A DNA stretch of 21,719 bases from an uncultured Muribaculum sp. (GTDB taxonomy: Bacteria; Bacteroidota; Bacteroidia; Bacteroidales; Muribaculaceae), in contig CAJUTE010000046.1 of NCBI GenBank assembly GCA_910589555.1, positions 1-21,719 on the forward strand, in the 5' to 3' direction. Position 1 is the stretch's first letter. Each line of letters opens with the position of its first letter. The notes below the pieces were generated by a model. It saw only the letters and a list, made by a program, of their open reading frames with translations. It had not been told where the DNA came from and made no database searches. This document shows positions 7,359 to 14,394 of the stretch, piece after piece. The translations under genes and the position numbers were made by a program.

Positions 7359-8077
7359 TTTTCAGCTATGTGGTTAAGTGCGTAGGCGGCAAGCATTATG
7401 CCAAACATTGATGGAAGCCACGCCACAGTTCCGAATGACGATGTCTTGAACGCTATTTCATCGGTCATCATCAGCGAATGCCGGCTTGGCTGTTCGGTGG
7501 AAAATACCGTTTTTATTCCTGAAGAGATGCCCGCTTTGCGCAAGCGTTTTCTCACCTCTCTTGCCAGCCCGTCGTGATAGGTTTCGGAAATGTCGGCATA
7601 TCTCACTTTGGTGGGATCGGTTCTTCCTCCGGCGCCCATTGACGAGATGACTTTTATCTTATTGCGGTAGCAATATTCGAGAAGCGCCACTTTAGGCGAG
7701 ATTGAATCGATGGCGTCGATCACGAAATCAGGGCGGTCGGCGATGAACGATCCTATGTCGTCGGCTCCGATGAATGCTTTTATAGCGTCGACGTTGCAGT
7801 CGGGATTTATGTCGGCGATGCGTTGTTTCATTACCTCGGCTTTCGCCATCCCTATGGTTGAGACGAGCGCCGGCAATTGGCGGTTGAGGTTGCTCTCGGC
7901 TACATTGTCGCCGTCGATGAGAGTGATGCGTCCCACGCCGGTTCTTGCCACCATCTCAGCCGCGTATGCGCCGACACCTCCCACGCCTACAATCATGACG
8001 TGGGCTTTCCTGAGTGATTTTATCGCTTCCTCACCCAGTAGAAGAGCCGTGCGTTGATTGTAGGCGTTAAGTGTCAT
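7355..8077 (-). CDS. tcdA: tRNA threonylcarbamoyladenosine dehydratase
   Basis: A 240-residue member of the E1-like ThiF family (YgdL/CsdL). In known members it uses ATP to cyclise t6A at position 37 of ANN-decoding tRNAs to ct6A. Visible features are the nucleotide-binding GVGGVG (31-36), LIDGD with D55, the ESNLNRQ motif with N63 and R66, DAIDS in the middle, SSMGAGG, and a C-terminal hydrophobic segment near SMFGIMLAAYAL. It lies 9 bp downstream of the C1 peptidase gene, and its stop overlaps the ABC ATPase start. The E1-like fold also serves thiamine and molybdopterin synthesis, but the spacing of motifs and the length favour TcdA. Confidence 0.92.
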   Translation of the reverse strand: MTLNAYNQRTALLLGEEAIKSLRKAHVMIVGVGGVGAYAAEMVARTGVGRITLIDGDNVAESNLNRQLPALVSTIGMAKAEVMKQRIADINPDCNVDAIKAFIGADDIGSFIADRPDFVIDAIDSISPKVALLEYCYRNKIKVISSMGAGGRTDPTKVRYADISETYHDGLAREVRKRLRKAGISSGIKTVFSTEQPSRHSLMMTDEIAFKTSSFGTVAWLPSMFGIMLAAYALNHIAEK

Positions 8078-8086
8078 TGATGTGGC

Positions 8087-9286
8087 TTATTTTAGTTTCT
8101 TGGAAATTTCAGCAGGCACAGCAGCCTTGTTTACCATAATGTCAAGAGTCTTGGCAAGGAAATAAGGCTCGGAAACGTAGATGTAGCCGTCATATACCTG
8201 GTTGGTGTCCCATGAATTCTGTACTTTGTAATATTTGTTGCCCTTCTGGTCCACAGCTTTACCTACAATCACCATTCCATGGTCGTCGGTAGTTTCCTTG
8301 CGGTCAAACATATCCTGACGCATCTCCTGGGTCACGGTGATCTCTTCTACCGGACCGTTGATGTCATAGCGCTTGTCGGCGCGGTCTTGGTCGCTGAGCT
8401 TCACCCAACGTGAAAGTTCGGTGCCGGTAAGGTCTTTCTCTCCTTTTTCCACGGGAATCACCGCATAGCCCTTGCGCCACTTGAAACCGCCTTCGCTTAC
8501 ATCGGCGCCCCAAGCCACGGGATAACCGTTGTCAAGCGCATTGTCAACCACAGCTTTCATCTCTTCCATTGGCACATTGTGCATGTATCCCCACAGCCAG
8601 TTGTCGGCAACTTCAAGCGGGAATGCTTTGTAGAAGGGATGGTGAGTGTAGGATGTGAATGAGATGTAGTCGGAAGGGTTGAGGTCGAGCGATTCGGCAA
8701 AAGATTTGGGAGTGTAGCTCTTTCCTTCGTAAGTGAAAGTCTCGGGCAGCGGTCCGAAATATGCGTCGAGAATGCCGTTGAATCCGGCTTCCCAGGCTGT
8801 TGACAACCGCTTGTTGCCCTGTGCTTTCAACACAGCATCAAGATAAGCTTTCAACACGGCTGAAAGCTCGCCGTGAACGTGCTTCTCCTCGCCGTAGTTG
8901 AGGCCTTGGTAAACCTCTTCGGGAACTATGCCGTAGGTTTCGATCACGTAAGGAACATCGTGGGCGGCGCCGCCTTGGGCGAAGTTGATCTTGCCGTCCA
9001 TGCGTATGTATTTGCGCGCTTTGTCAAGATAGCAGTAACGCACCACAAACATTTCACTCAGGTCCACCGGCTTGCTGCCGCGTTTGATCATGTCCTCTTC
9101 GAGAAATGAGTTGGTCGAGAAGCACCAGCAGGTTCCCGAGCTGTTCTGGTCGCGCACGGGAGTGGTCTTTACTGTTTTCACGTCAGTGAACTTGAACCCT
9201 GTGCTGTCGGGGTTCACCACTTTGTCATCGGCATTCGCGCCAAAGGCGATCGATGAAGCGAGAATCGCGCTTAATAGATATTTCAT
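8087..9286 (-). CDS. Secreted C1 family cysteine peptidase (aminopeptidase C/bleomycin hydrolase type)
   Basis: A 399-residue protein with a Sec signal peptide (residues 1-19, ending FGANA before DDK) and no lipobox, so it is probably periplasmic or exported. The papain-type catalytic residues are in place: Q47 (oxyanion hole), C53 in SGTCWCFS, H336 in DDHGMVIVG and N357 in QNSWDT. The layout and length match the C1B aminopeptidase C/bleomycin hydrolase group, which is cytoplasmic in many bacteria but carries a leader in Bacteroidales. It is the first gene of the minus-strand operon, and a good -33/-7 promoter lies just upstream. Substrate is not predictable from the sequence. Confidence 0.9.
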   Translation of the reverse strand: MKYLLSAILASSIAFGANADDKVVNPDSTGFKFTDVKTVKTTPVRDQNSSGTCWCFSTNSFLEEDMIKRGSKPVDLSEMFVVRYCYLDKARKYIRMDGKINFAQGGAAHDVPYVIETYGIVPEEVYQGLNYGEEKHVHGELSAVLKAYLDAVLKAQGNKRLSTAWEAGFNGILDAYFGPLPETFTYEGKSYTPKSFAESLDLNPSDYISFTSYTHHPFYKAFPLEVADNWLWGYMHNVPMEEMKAVVDNALDNGYPVAWGADVSEGGFKWRKGYAVIPVEKGEKDLTGTELSRWVKLSDQDRADKRYDINGPVEEITVTQEMRQDMFDRKETTDDHGMVIVGKAVDQKGNKYYKVQNSWDTNQVYDGYIYVSEPYFLAKTLDIMVNKAAVPAEISKKLK

Positions 9287-9320
9287 AAAAATTTTAAGGT
9301 TAAAAGTTATTTCTTAGACA

Positions 9321-9352
9321 CAAAATTAAGCAATAATTAATTAATATGCCAA
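9321..9352 (-). promoter_or_regulatory. Bacteroidetes-type promoter for the C1 peptidase operon
   Basis: On the minus strand there is a -7 box TAATTTTG (9328-9321), matching TAnnTTTG. A TTG (9352-9350) lies 21 bp upstream as a -33 element. Predicted transcription starts near 9315, giving a leader of about 28 nt. The plus-strand gene at 9418 is divergent. Its own promoter is unclear: a TTTG at 9366-9369 is followed 19 bp later by an imperfect TATTATCG. Confidence 0.5.
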
Positions 9353-9417
9353 TAAAAGAACAAACTTTGGGGTGTGCGATCGTGTTTTATTATCGTAACA
9401 TTTAAAGAAATTAGATT

Positions 9418-9780
9418 ATGAATATTAATAGTGATCTCGCCGCTAAGGTTTCACAAGCCGCGGCACAAGTGAGTGTGGATGCTGCGAAGGTCAGCGCGCA
9501 GGAGGCTGCCCAGGCTGCAAAAGAAAAAGCTGCCGAGCAGGTGGAAAATATCAAAGCTGAATCAGCTGAAGTAAAAGAGGAGGCGGGCAACGCCATCGAT
9601 AATATTAAAGCTCAAACTGCCGAAACATTGTCAAATCTGAAAGATAAGGCAGCTGACATCATTGCCGGAGCACAAGAGAACGGCGGTTCAATAGTCGACA
9701 AATTGAAAGACAAAGCGTCAGACCTGCTTGATTCAGGAGCCGACATGATGCACAACCTCGCCGACAAATTGGATAAATAA
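9418..9780 (+). CDS. Small Ala/Lys-rich amphipathic helical protein
   Basis: A 120-residue protein with no Cys, Trp or Pro, no signal peptide and no membrane segment. It is rich in A, K, E, D and Q, with irregular 11-residue-like spacing of hydrophobic positions (for example AQEAAQAAKEKAAEQVENI near 27-45, LKDKAADIIAG near 75-85 and LKDKASDLLDSG near 96-107). It should form a long amphipathic helix or coiled coil, similar in composition to apolipoprotein-like or LEA-like proteins. No specific family is recognised. The ATG follows an AT-rich leader. It is a monocistronic plus-strand gene between minus-strand units. Composition alone makes similarity searches unreliable here. Confidence 0.7.
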   Translation: MNINSDLAAKVSQAAAQVSVDAAKVSAQEAAQAAKEKAAEQVENIKAESAEVKEEAGNAIDNIKAQTAETLSNLKDKAADIIAGAQENGGSIVDKLKDKASDLLDSGADMMHNLADKLDK

Positions 9781-9809
9781 AGGGTGGTAGTTTTGCAACA
9801 CCATTCGCG

Positions 9810-9832
9810 AAAAAAACGGGAATAAAAGCCCG
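9810..9832 (-). terminator. Second, weaker minus-strand terminator
   Basis: On the minus strand, a four-pair stem CGGG/CCCG with an eight-base loop is followed by seven T (9816-9810). It lies directly downstream of the stronger minus-strand terminator, so the two form a tandem pair. The short stem makes it a weak call. Confidence 0.4.
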
Positions 9833-9837
9833 GAAAT

Positions 9838-9877
9838 AAAAAAACATGGAGTTTCGAATTGATCGAAACTCCATGTT
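9838..9877 (-). terminator. Strong intrinsic terminator on the minus strand
   Basis: A perfect 15-pair stem (9863-9877 with 9843-9857) closes a five-base loop. On the minus strand seven T (9844-9838) follow, overlapping the base of the stem. On the plus strand no T run follows, so this ends minus-strand transcription rather than the 120-residue gene. No convincing minus-strand gene lies upstream of it. Confidence 0.75.
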
Positions 9878-10008
9878 CATAAGATAAAGGTGAGATAATA
9901 TCAACCATTAAATAATGGTGTGTCGTGCGTTTTTGTGCCAATTCGCCAATTTTATGGACGAATTCCATTATTGTAGGTAAAAATATCAATAAACTTTAAA
10001 TTATGTGA
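9838..10008 (-). ncRNA. Candidate small RNA of about 170 nt
   Basis: A -7 box TATCTTTG (10021-10014) on the minus strand is followed, about 170 nt later, by the strong terminator. Between them are smaller hairpins (for example ACCATTA/TAATGGT near 9904-9919 and AATTCG/CGAATT near 9939-9963). The one open frame that crosses this stretch runs straight through the terminator hairpin without a stop, which argues against coding. No known RNA family is recognised. Confidence 0.35.
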
Positions 10009-10013
10009 CGCCA

Positions 10014-10021
10014 CAAAGATA
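10014..10021 (-). promoter_or_regulatory. -7 box TATCTTTG on the minus strand
   Basis: This is an exact match to the Bacteroidetes TAnnTTTG consensus on the minus strand. The expected -33 position coincides with a run of eight C (10040-10047) and holds no good TTTG; the nearest TTTG is only about 11 bp upstream. It would drive the candidate small RNA. Confidence 0.35.
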
Positions 10022-10167
10022 GCGAAAAGGGACAAATTACCCCCCCCATTTAGTTAAATAAAGTTAAAGTAGTTTTAAGATGTTTTAATTGTGTTTGCTT
10101 CTTTAACTGAACTATGTCAGAAGATTATTGGAAAATAACGATAGCGACCGAAGGAGAAATAGGAAAA

Positions 10168-10191
10168 AATTTCACAAAGAATTTCACAAAG
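10168..10191 (+). repeat. 12-bp perfect tandem repeat (two units of AATTTCACAAAG)
   Basis: Two exact adjacent copies, 10168-10179 and 10180-10191. The surrounding 10022-10311 is AT-rich and holds no gene I can support. A 31-codon frame from 10114 that includes the repeat is probably a by-product. Similar CTTTGTGAAAT tandem runs are common between genes in Bacteroidetes. Confidence 0.7.
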
Positions 10192-10311
10192 CCATCCGTG
10201 GTCAAGTAATACTAAATTAAGAGGGCATTTAAAAATTATTAGTGTCCGGTGAAAATATTGGCTGTCAGTGTATCTTTCCATTATACAATGGATTACAAGC
10301 GTTTTTCTGAA

Positions 10312-10423
10312 CATGGACTTATAGCCGTGAAACGGCAACATAATTTAAGCACCGCCACGAGGCGATAGCCGAGGTGCGGTGTAAGGTACACTACATAACG
10401 GGCATCGAAGATGTCCACCAATC
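10312..10423 (-). repeat. Third copy of the repeat leader with module M5 (inverted)
   Basis: On the minus strand, 10423-10397 repeat the 27-nt leader of array A exactly. Then comes a stem CACCGC (10381-10376) pairing with GCGGTG (10355-10350) around a 20-nt loop, and the small hairpin GCCG-TTTCA-CGGC (10336-10324), ending near CCATG (10312-10316). Compared with array A, one stem pair is changed from T-A to A-T with pairing kept. There is only one small hairpin here and no tandem array. Confidence 0.8.
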
Positions 10424-10452
10424 AACGCCGGATAGCCTACATTCCTTCAACA

Positions 10453-10550
10453 GACTCGCCCCGCCCGGGGCTCGTGGTGGTGTGTTCCGCCCCTGCCCCC
10501 GACTGAGCGAGCGAAGTCGGGGATAGTGACGGACCTGTGCCTGACGGCAC
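10453..10550 (+). repeat. Cluster of GC-rich hairpins next to module M5
   Basis: Three hairpins are visible: GCCCC/GGGGC near 10458-10471; CCCCGACT/AGTCGGGG with a ten-base loop (10497-10522), an eight-pair perfect stem; and GTGCC-TGAC-GGCAC (10537-10550), whose minus-strand form GTGCC-GTCA-GGCAC resembles the TTGCC-GTTCA-GGCAA hairpin at 2401. The region holds no gene and runs up to the pyrG promoter. Confidence 0.65.
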
Positions 10551-10629
10551 TTAGCTCGATCCATCCGGATTTATTACCCCAATTATTATCTAATTTTATC
10601 GGACATCAATATTTAAAAATAAATTTTAC

Positions 10630-10637
10630 TACCTTTG
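10630..10637 (+). promoter_or_regulatory. -7 box TACCTTTG of the pyrG promoter
   Basis: An exact match to TAnnTTTG, 29 bp upstream of the pyrG GTG start. No convincing TTTG is seen at the -33 position. It probably drives pyrG-yidC. Confidence 0.55.
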
Positions 10638-10666
10638 CACTTTAAAATCTAAAAAGAGATTTAACA

Positions 10667-12289
10667 GTGGAAACAAGGTACATTTTCGTCACAGGTGGCG
10701 TTGTATCATCCCTTGGAAAGGGGATAATCTCATCATCGCTTGCTTGTCTGCTCAAAGCTCGCGGTTACAAAGTGACAATTCAGAAGTTTGACCCCTATAT
10801 CAACATTGATCCGGGCACTCTTAATCCCTATGAACATGGCGAATGCTATGTGACTGCCGACGGGCAGGAAACCGATTTGGATCTCGGTCACTACGAGCGT
10901 TTTACAAATACACGTATGACTCGTTCCAACAATATCACAACCGGACGCATATATCAGAATGTGATTGAGAAGGAACGCCGTGGCGACTATCTTGGAAAAA
11001 CAGTCCAGATAGTTCCGCACATAACTGATGAAATAAAGCGAAACGTGAAGTTGCTCGGAACCACCGGCGACTTTGACTTCGTGATCACTGAAATCGGAGG
11101 CACCGTGGGCGACATCGAGTCGCTGCCGTTCATCGAGGCTGTGAGACAGTTGAGATGGGAACTCGGGCAAAACGCTCTGTGCATCCATCTCACCTACGTG
11201 CCTTATATCCGTGCGGCTAAGGAGTTGAAGACAAAACCCACGCAGCACTCCGTGAAGCAGCTTCAGGAGGTGGGTATACAGCCCGACATTCTTGTGCTGC
11301 GCACTGAGCATGACATCCCAGCCGATATGCGCAAGAAAATCGCGCAATTCTGCAATGTGTCGCCCGACGCCGTGATTCAATCGCCCGATGTCCCCACCAT
11401 CTATGAGGTTCCTGTCAAGATGCATCAGCAGCATCTTGATGACATTGTATTGCGTAAAACCGGAGTCGAGTCGCCCTCAGAACCCCACATGGAGCCGTGG
11501 CTTGAATTCCTGCACAAGATTGACCGTGCAAGCGATACCGTGACCATCGGATTGGTGGGAAAATATGTGGAATTGCAGGATGCATATAAATCAATAAACG
11601 AAGCTCTTTTCCAGGCAGCTACCTATAATCATCACAAGCTTAAACTGGTCTACATCCATTCTGAAAAGCTAAATGACGATAATGTGGCATCCAAGCTTGC
11701 CGGACTTGACGGCGTGATAATAGCTCCGGGATTCGGGCAGCGTGGCATCGAAGGAAAATTTGTGGCGCTTAAGTGGTGCCGTGAACACGATATACCCACA
11801 TTCGGCATCTGTCTTGGTATGCAGTGCATGGTCATTGAATTCGCTCGCAATGTGCTCGGGCTTACACAGGCAAATTCAACCGAAATGGATCATCTCACCC
11901 CCGATAATGTGATAGACCTCATGGATGAACAGAAGTCGATCACCAATATGGGCGGAACCATGCGTCTCGGTGAATATGATTGCCGTCTGGAACCGGGATC
12001 TCGTGCGGCTAAGGCTTATGGTAAAACAGAAGTGAGAGAACGTCACCGCCATCGCTTTGAATTCAATAACGATTACCGTCAACGGTTTGAGGAGGCGGGA
12101 ATGAAGTGTGTGGGTGAAAATCCGAAGACTCATCTTGTGGAGGTGGTTGAGCTGCCTGATCACCGTTGGTTTATCGGCACTCAATATCATCCGGAATATT
12201 CCTCGACGGTGCTCGCTCCGGGACCGTTGTTCCTCGATTTTATAAAAGCAGCTATTGACTACAAAACAGAAAATATTAATAATAAATAA
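10667..12289 (+). CDS. pyrG: CTP synthase
   Basis: A 540-residue enzyme that makes CTP from UTP, ATP and glutamine in the cytoplasm. The N-terminal amidoligase domain begins YIFVTGGVVSSLGKG (5-19), with DPYINIDPGTLNPYEHGE (42-59) and ETDLDLGHYERF (68-79). The C-terminal class I glutamine amidotransferase domain has nucleophile C382 in GICLGMQC, with H508 and E510 in HPEYSS. The start is GTG at 10667: no in-frame ATG lies between it and an upstream stop at 10643, and the N-terminus matches family members. The stop overlaps the yidC start as TAATG. Confidence 0.98.
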   Translation: METRYIFVTGGVVSSLGKGIISSSLACLLKARGYKVTIQKFDPYINIDPGTLNPYEHGECYVTADGQETDLDLGHYERFTNTRMTRSNNITTGRIYQNVIEKERRGDYLGKTVQIVPHITDEIKRNVKLLGTTGDFDFVITEIGGTVGDIESLPFIEAVRQLRWELGQNALCIHLTYVPYIRAAKELKTKPTQHSVKQLQEVGIQPDILVLRTEHDIPADMRKKIAQFCNVSPDAVIQSPDVPTIYEVPVKMHQQHLDDIVLRKTGVESPSEPHMEPWLEFLHKIDRASDTVTIGLVGKYVELQDAYKSINEALFQAATYNHHKLKLVYIHSEKLNDDNVASKLAGLDGVIIAPGFGQRGIEGKFVALKWCREHDIPTFGICLGMQCMVIEFARNVLGLTQANSTEMDHLTPDNVIDLMDEQKSITNMGGTMRLGEYDCRLEPGSRAAKAYGKTEVRERHRHRFEFNNDYRQRFEEAGMKCVGENPKTHLVEVVELPDHRWFIGTQYHPEYSSTVLAPGPLFLDFIKAAIDYKTENINNK

Positions 12290-14382
12290 TGGATAAGAAT
12301 ACGATGCTTGGATTGCTCCTGATGGGAGCGGTCATTCTCGGATTCATGTGGCTGAATCAGCCTGAACCGAATCCCGACAGTAAAATGCCTCAGGAAGAGT
12401 TGACTGAACAGCAGGCGCAAGGTCTCGAAGCTGAGTCTTTGGCGCTTTCGAGCGACACTCTCAGCAGCGCGGAGATGACAATGCTCGCTGCCGCTGTGAA
12501 AGAGTATGGACACTCTGATGCCGATGGCAACGTGACATTGAAAAATTCAAATGTGAATCTCGTTTCCGACGGATTGTCGGTGAAAGGAACAGTGAGCGTA
12601 GACTCTTCAGTGGTGAATGTCGAGCAGCTTGCCCGTCCGAGCATGAGCTCGCTGCCGGCAGCCGTGCTGAATCGTGCCGTAGCTGAAGTAAAAGCCACTC
12701 TGCGCGACCTTTCGCAATATCGCGGATTTGCTAAATATCTGCGTGGCGAGGATAAGACAGTGACACTTGAGAATGATCTCATTTCACTCGACCTTTCATC
12801 AAAGGGCGCGATGATCTCCCGTGCCGTTCTTAAGGACTATAAAAGCTATAAGGGCGGAAATGTGACGGTGTTTGATAACGATGACGACGCCTACTCATTT
12901 ATACTTACCTCGGTTGACCGTGAGTTCAATACCCGCGACTTCTATTTCACTCCGGTGCAGGAGAGCGACACCACGGTGTTGATGACTCTGAATCTCGGTT
13001 CAGGAACTGAGTTTGGCATCCGTTACACTCTCGCTCCTGAAAGCTATGTAGTGAAGATGGATATCGTGCAGAATGGAATGCAGTCAATCATTCCGTCGAG
13101 TGTGGTGTCGATGGACTTCCTTTGGAATCAGAAGATGATACGACAGGAAGAGGGACGTATGTTTGAGGAACGCAATTCGGCAATATACTATAAGTATTCG
13201 GGCGGCGATGTTGAAAACCTGAGCGAGACCTCCAATGATGATGAGGAAGTTAATGAACGCATCAAGTGGATAGGTTACAAAAACCAGTTCTTCTCGACTG
13301 TGTTCATAGCGCGTAACTCTTTCAACACCGCTGAGATGACCTCAAAGATATTGACCAAGAGCGAACCAGGTTATCTTAAGGACATGGCTACGGTCGCTAC
13401 CGTTGACTATAATGCTCAGAGCGGCAATCCTGCGTCTTTCGACCTTTACATCGGTCCTAACCTGTATCCGTTGCTCTCTGACTTGCAGAAGAGCATTCAA
13501 CCCGGTGAAAATCTCAATATGACAAGATTGATTCCGCTCGGCTGGACGTTGTTCCGCTGGATCAATACATGGATTGTGATTCCGGTGTTTGACATTCTCG
13601 GTCACTGGTTCACAAACTATGGAATCATAATCCTCATCCTCACTCTCTTTATCAAGCTCATCCTGTTCCCCTTCACTTATAAGAGCTATATGTCGCAGGC
13701 TAAGATGCGATTGCTTGCTCCGGAAATCAAGGAGATAAACGATAAGTATCCCGGAAATGAAAATGCCATGACACGCCAGCAGAAGACCATGGAGCTTTAT
13801 TCGCGCGCAGGTGCCAACCCCATGGCAGGTTGCTTGCCCATGTTGCTTCAGATGCCGGTGTTGATCGCCATGTTCACATTCTTCCCGTCATGTATTGAGC
13901 TTCGTGGAGAGTCATTCCTTTGGGTGAAGGATCTTTCTGCTCCTGACGCTATTTTGTCATGGACCGGCAATATTCCGCTGGTGACTGAGTATTTTGGCAA
14001 TCACCTGTCATTGTTCTGCTTGTTGATGACTGTCACCAACATCATCTACACCAAGATCACAATGGCTAATCAGCCCGGAGGAAACACCATGCCGGGCATG
14101 AAGTGGATGATGTATCTGATGCCCTTGATGTTCCTCGTGTTCTTCAACAACTATGCAGCTGGATTGTCCTACTACTATTTCTTGTCACTGCTCATCACAA
14201 TCATTCAAACCTACATCTTCCGTCATGTGGTTGACGAAGAGAAGATGCGCGCCAAGATGCGTGAGGCGGCAAAGAACCCGAAGAAAAAGTCAGGCTTCAT
14301 GGCTCGTCTTGAAGAGGCTCAGCGTCAGCAGCAGGCTATGCTCCGTGAGCAGCAGAAGAAACAGAAAGGTGGTCGTCGTTAA
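12289..14382 (+). CDS. yidC: Membrane protein insertase YidC
   Basis: A 697-residue YidC/Oxa1 insertase of the inner membrane. Residues 6-23 are the N-terminal anchor, about 60-410 the periplasmic domain, and about 444-645 the conserved insertase core with membrane segments near 444-463, 516-534, 572-590 and 605-643. K456 in LFIKLILFPFTYKSY occupies the place of the conserved groove arginine of E. coli YidC. GCLPMLLQMPVLIAMF (515-530) is a typical core motif. The C-terminus (650-697) is rich in K, R and Q, as expected for ribosome contact. It inserts membrane proteins alone or with SecYEG. Its start overlaps the pyrG stop by one base. Confidence 0.97.
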   Translation: MDKNTMLGLLLMGAVILGFMWLNQPEPNPDSKMPQEELTEQQAQGLEAESLALSSDTLSSAEMTMLAAAVKEYGHSDADGNVTLKNSNVNLVSDGLSVKGTVSVDSSVVNVEQLARPSMSSLPAAVLNRAVAEVKATLRDLSQYRGFAKYLRGEDKTVTLENDLISLDLSSKGAMISRAVLKDYKSYKGGNVTVFDNDDDAYSFILTSVDREFNTRDFYFTPVQESDTTVLMTLNLGSGTEFGIRYTLAPESYVVKMDIVQNGMQSIIPSSVVSMDFLWNQKMIRQEEGRMFEERNSAIYYKYSGGDVENLSETSNDDEEVNERIKWIGYKNQFFSTVFIARNSFNTAEMTSKILTKSEPGYLKDMATVATVDYNAQSGNPASFDLYIGPNLYPLLSDLQKSIQPGENLNMTRLIPLGWTLFRWINTWIVIPVFDILGHWFTNYGIIILILTLFIKLILFPFTYKSYMSQAKMRLLAPEIKEINDKYPGNENAMTRQQKTMELYSRAGANPMAGCLPMLLQMPVLIAMFTFFPSCIELRGESFLWVKDLSAPDAILSWTGNIPLVTEYFGNHLSLFCLLMTVTNIIYTKITMANQPGGNTMPGMKWMMYLMPLMFLVFFNNYAAGLSYYYFLSLLITIIQTYIFRHVVDEEKMRAKMREAAKNPKKKSGFMARLEEAQRQQQAMLREQQKKQKGGRR

Positions 14383-14394
14383 TATATTTGCGCA

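Noticed and set aside
9612..9989. Minus-strand 125-codon frame opposite the 120-residue gene
   Set aside because: It runs through two terminator-like hairpins and then antisense to a better-supported gene, and it resembles no protein family.
10117..10341. Minus-strand 74-codon frame
   Set aside because: It includes the 12-bp tandem repeat (giving LCEILCEIF) and the GCCGTTTCACGGC hairpin, so it is best explained as read-through of repeats.
10733..11434. 233-codon minus-strand frame
   Set aside because: It lies entirely antisense to pyrG, whose protein is complete and well conserved.
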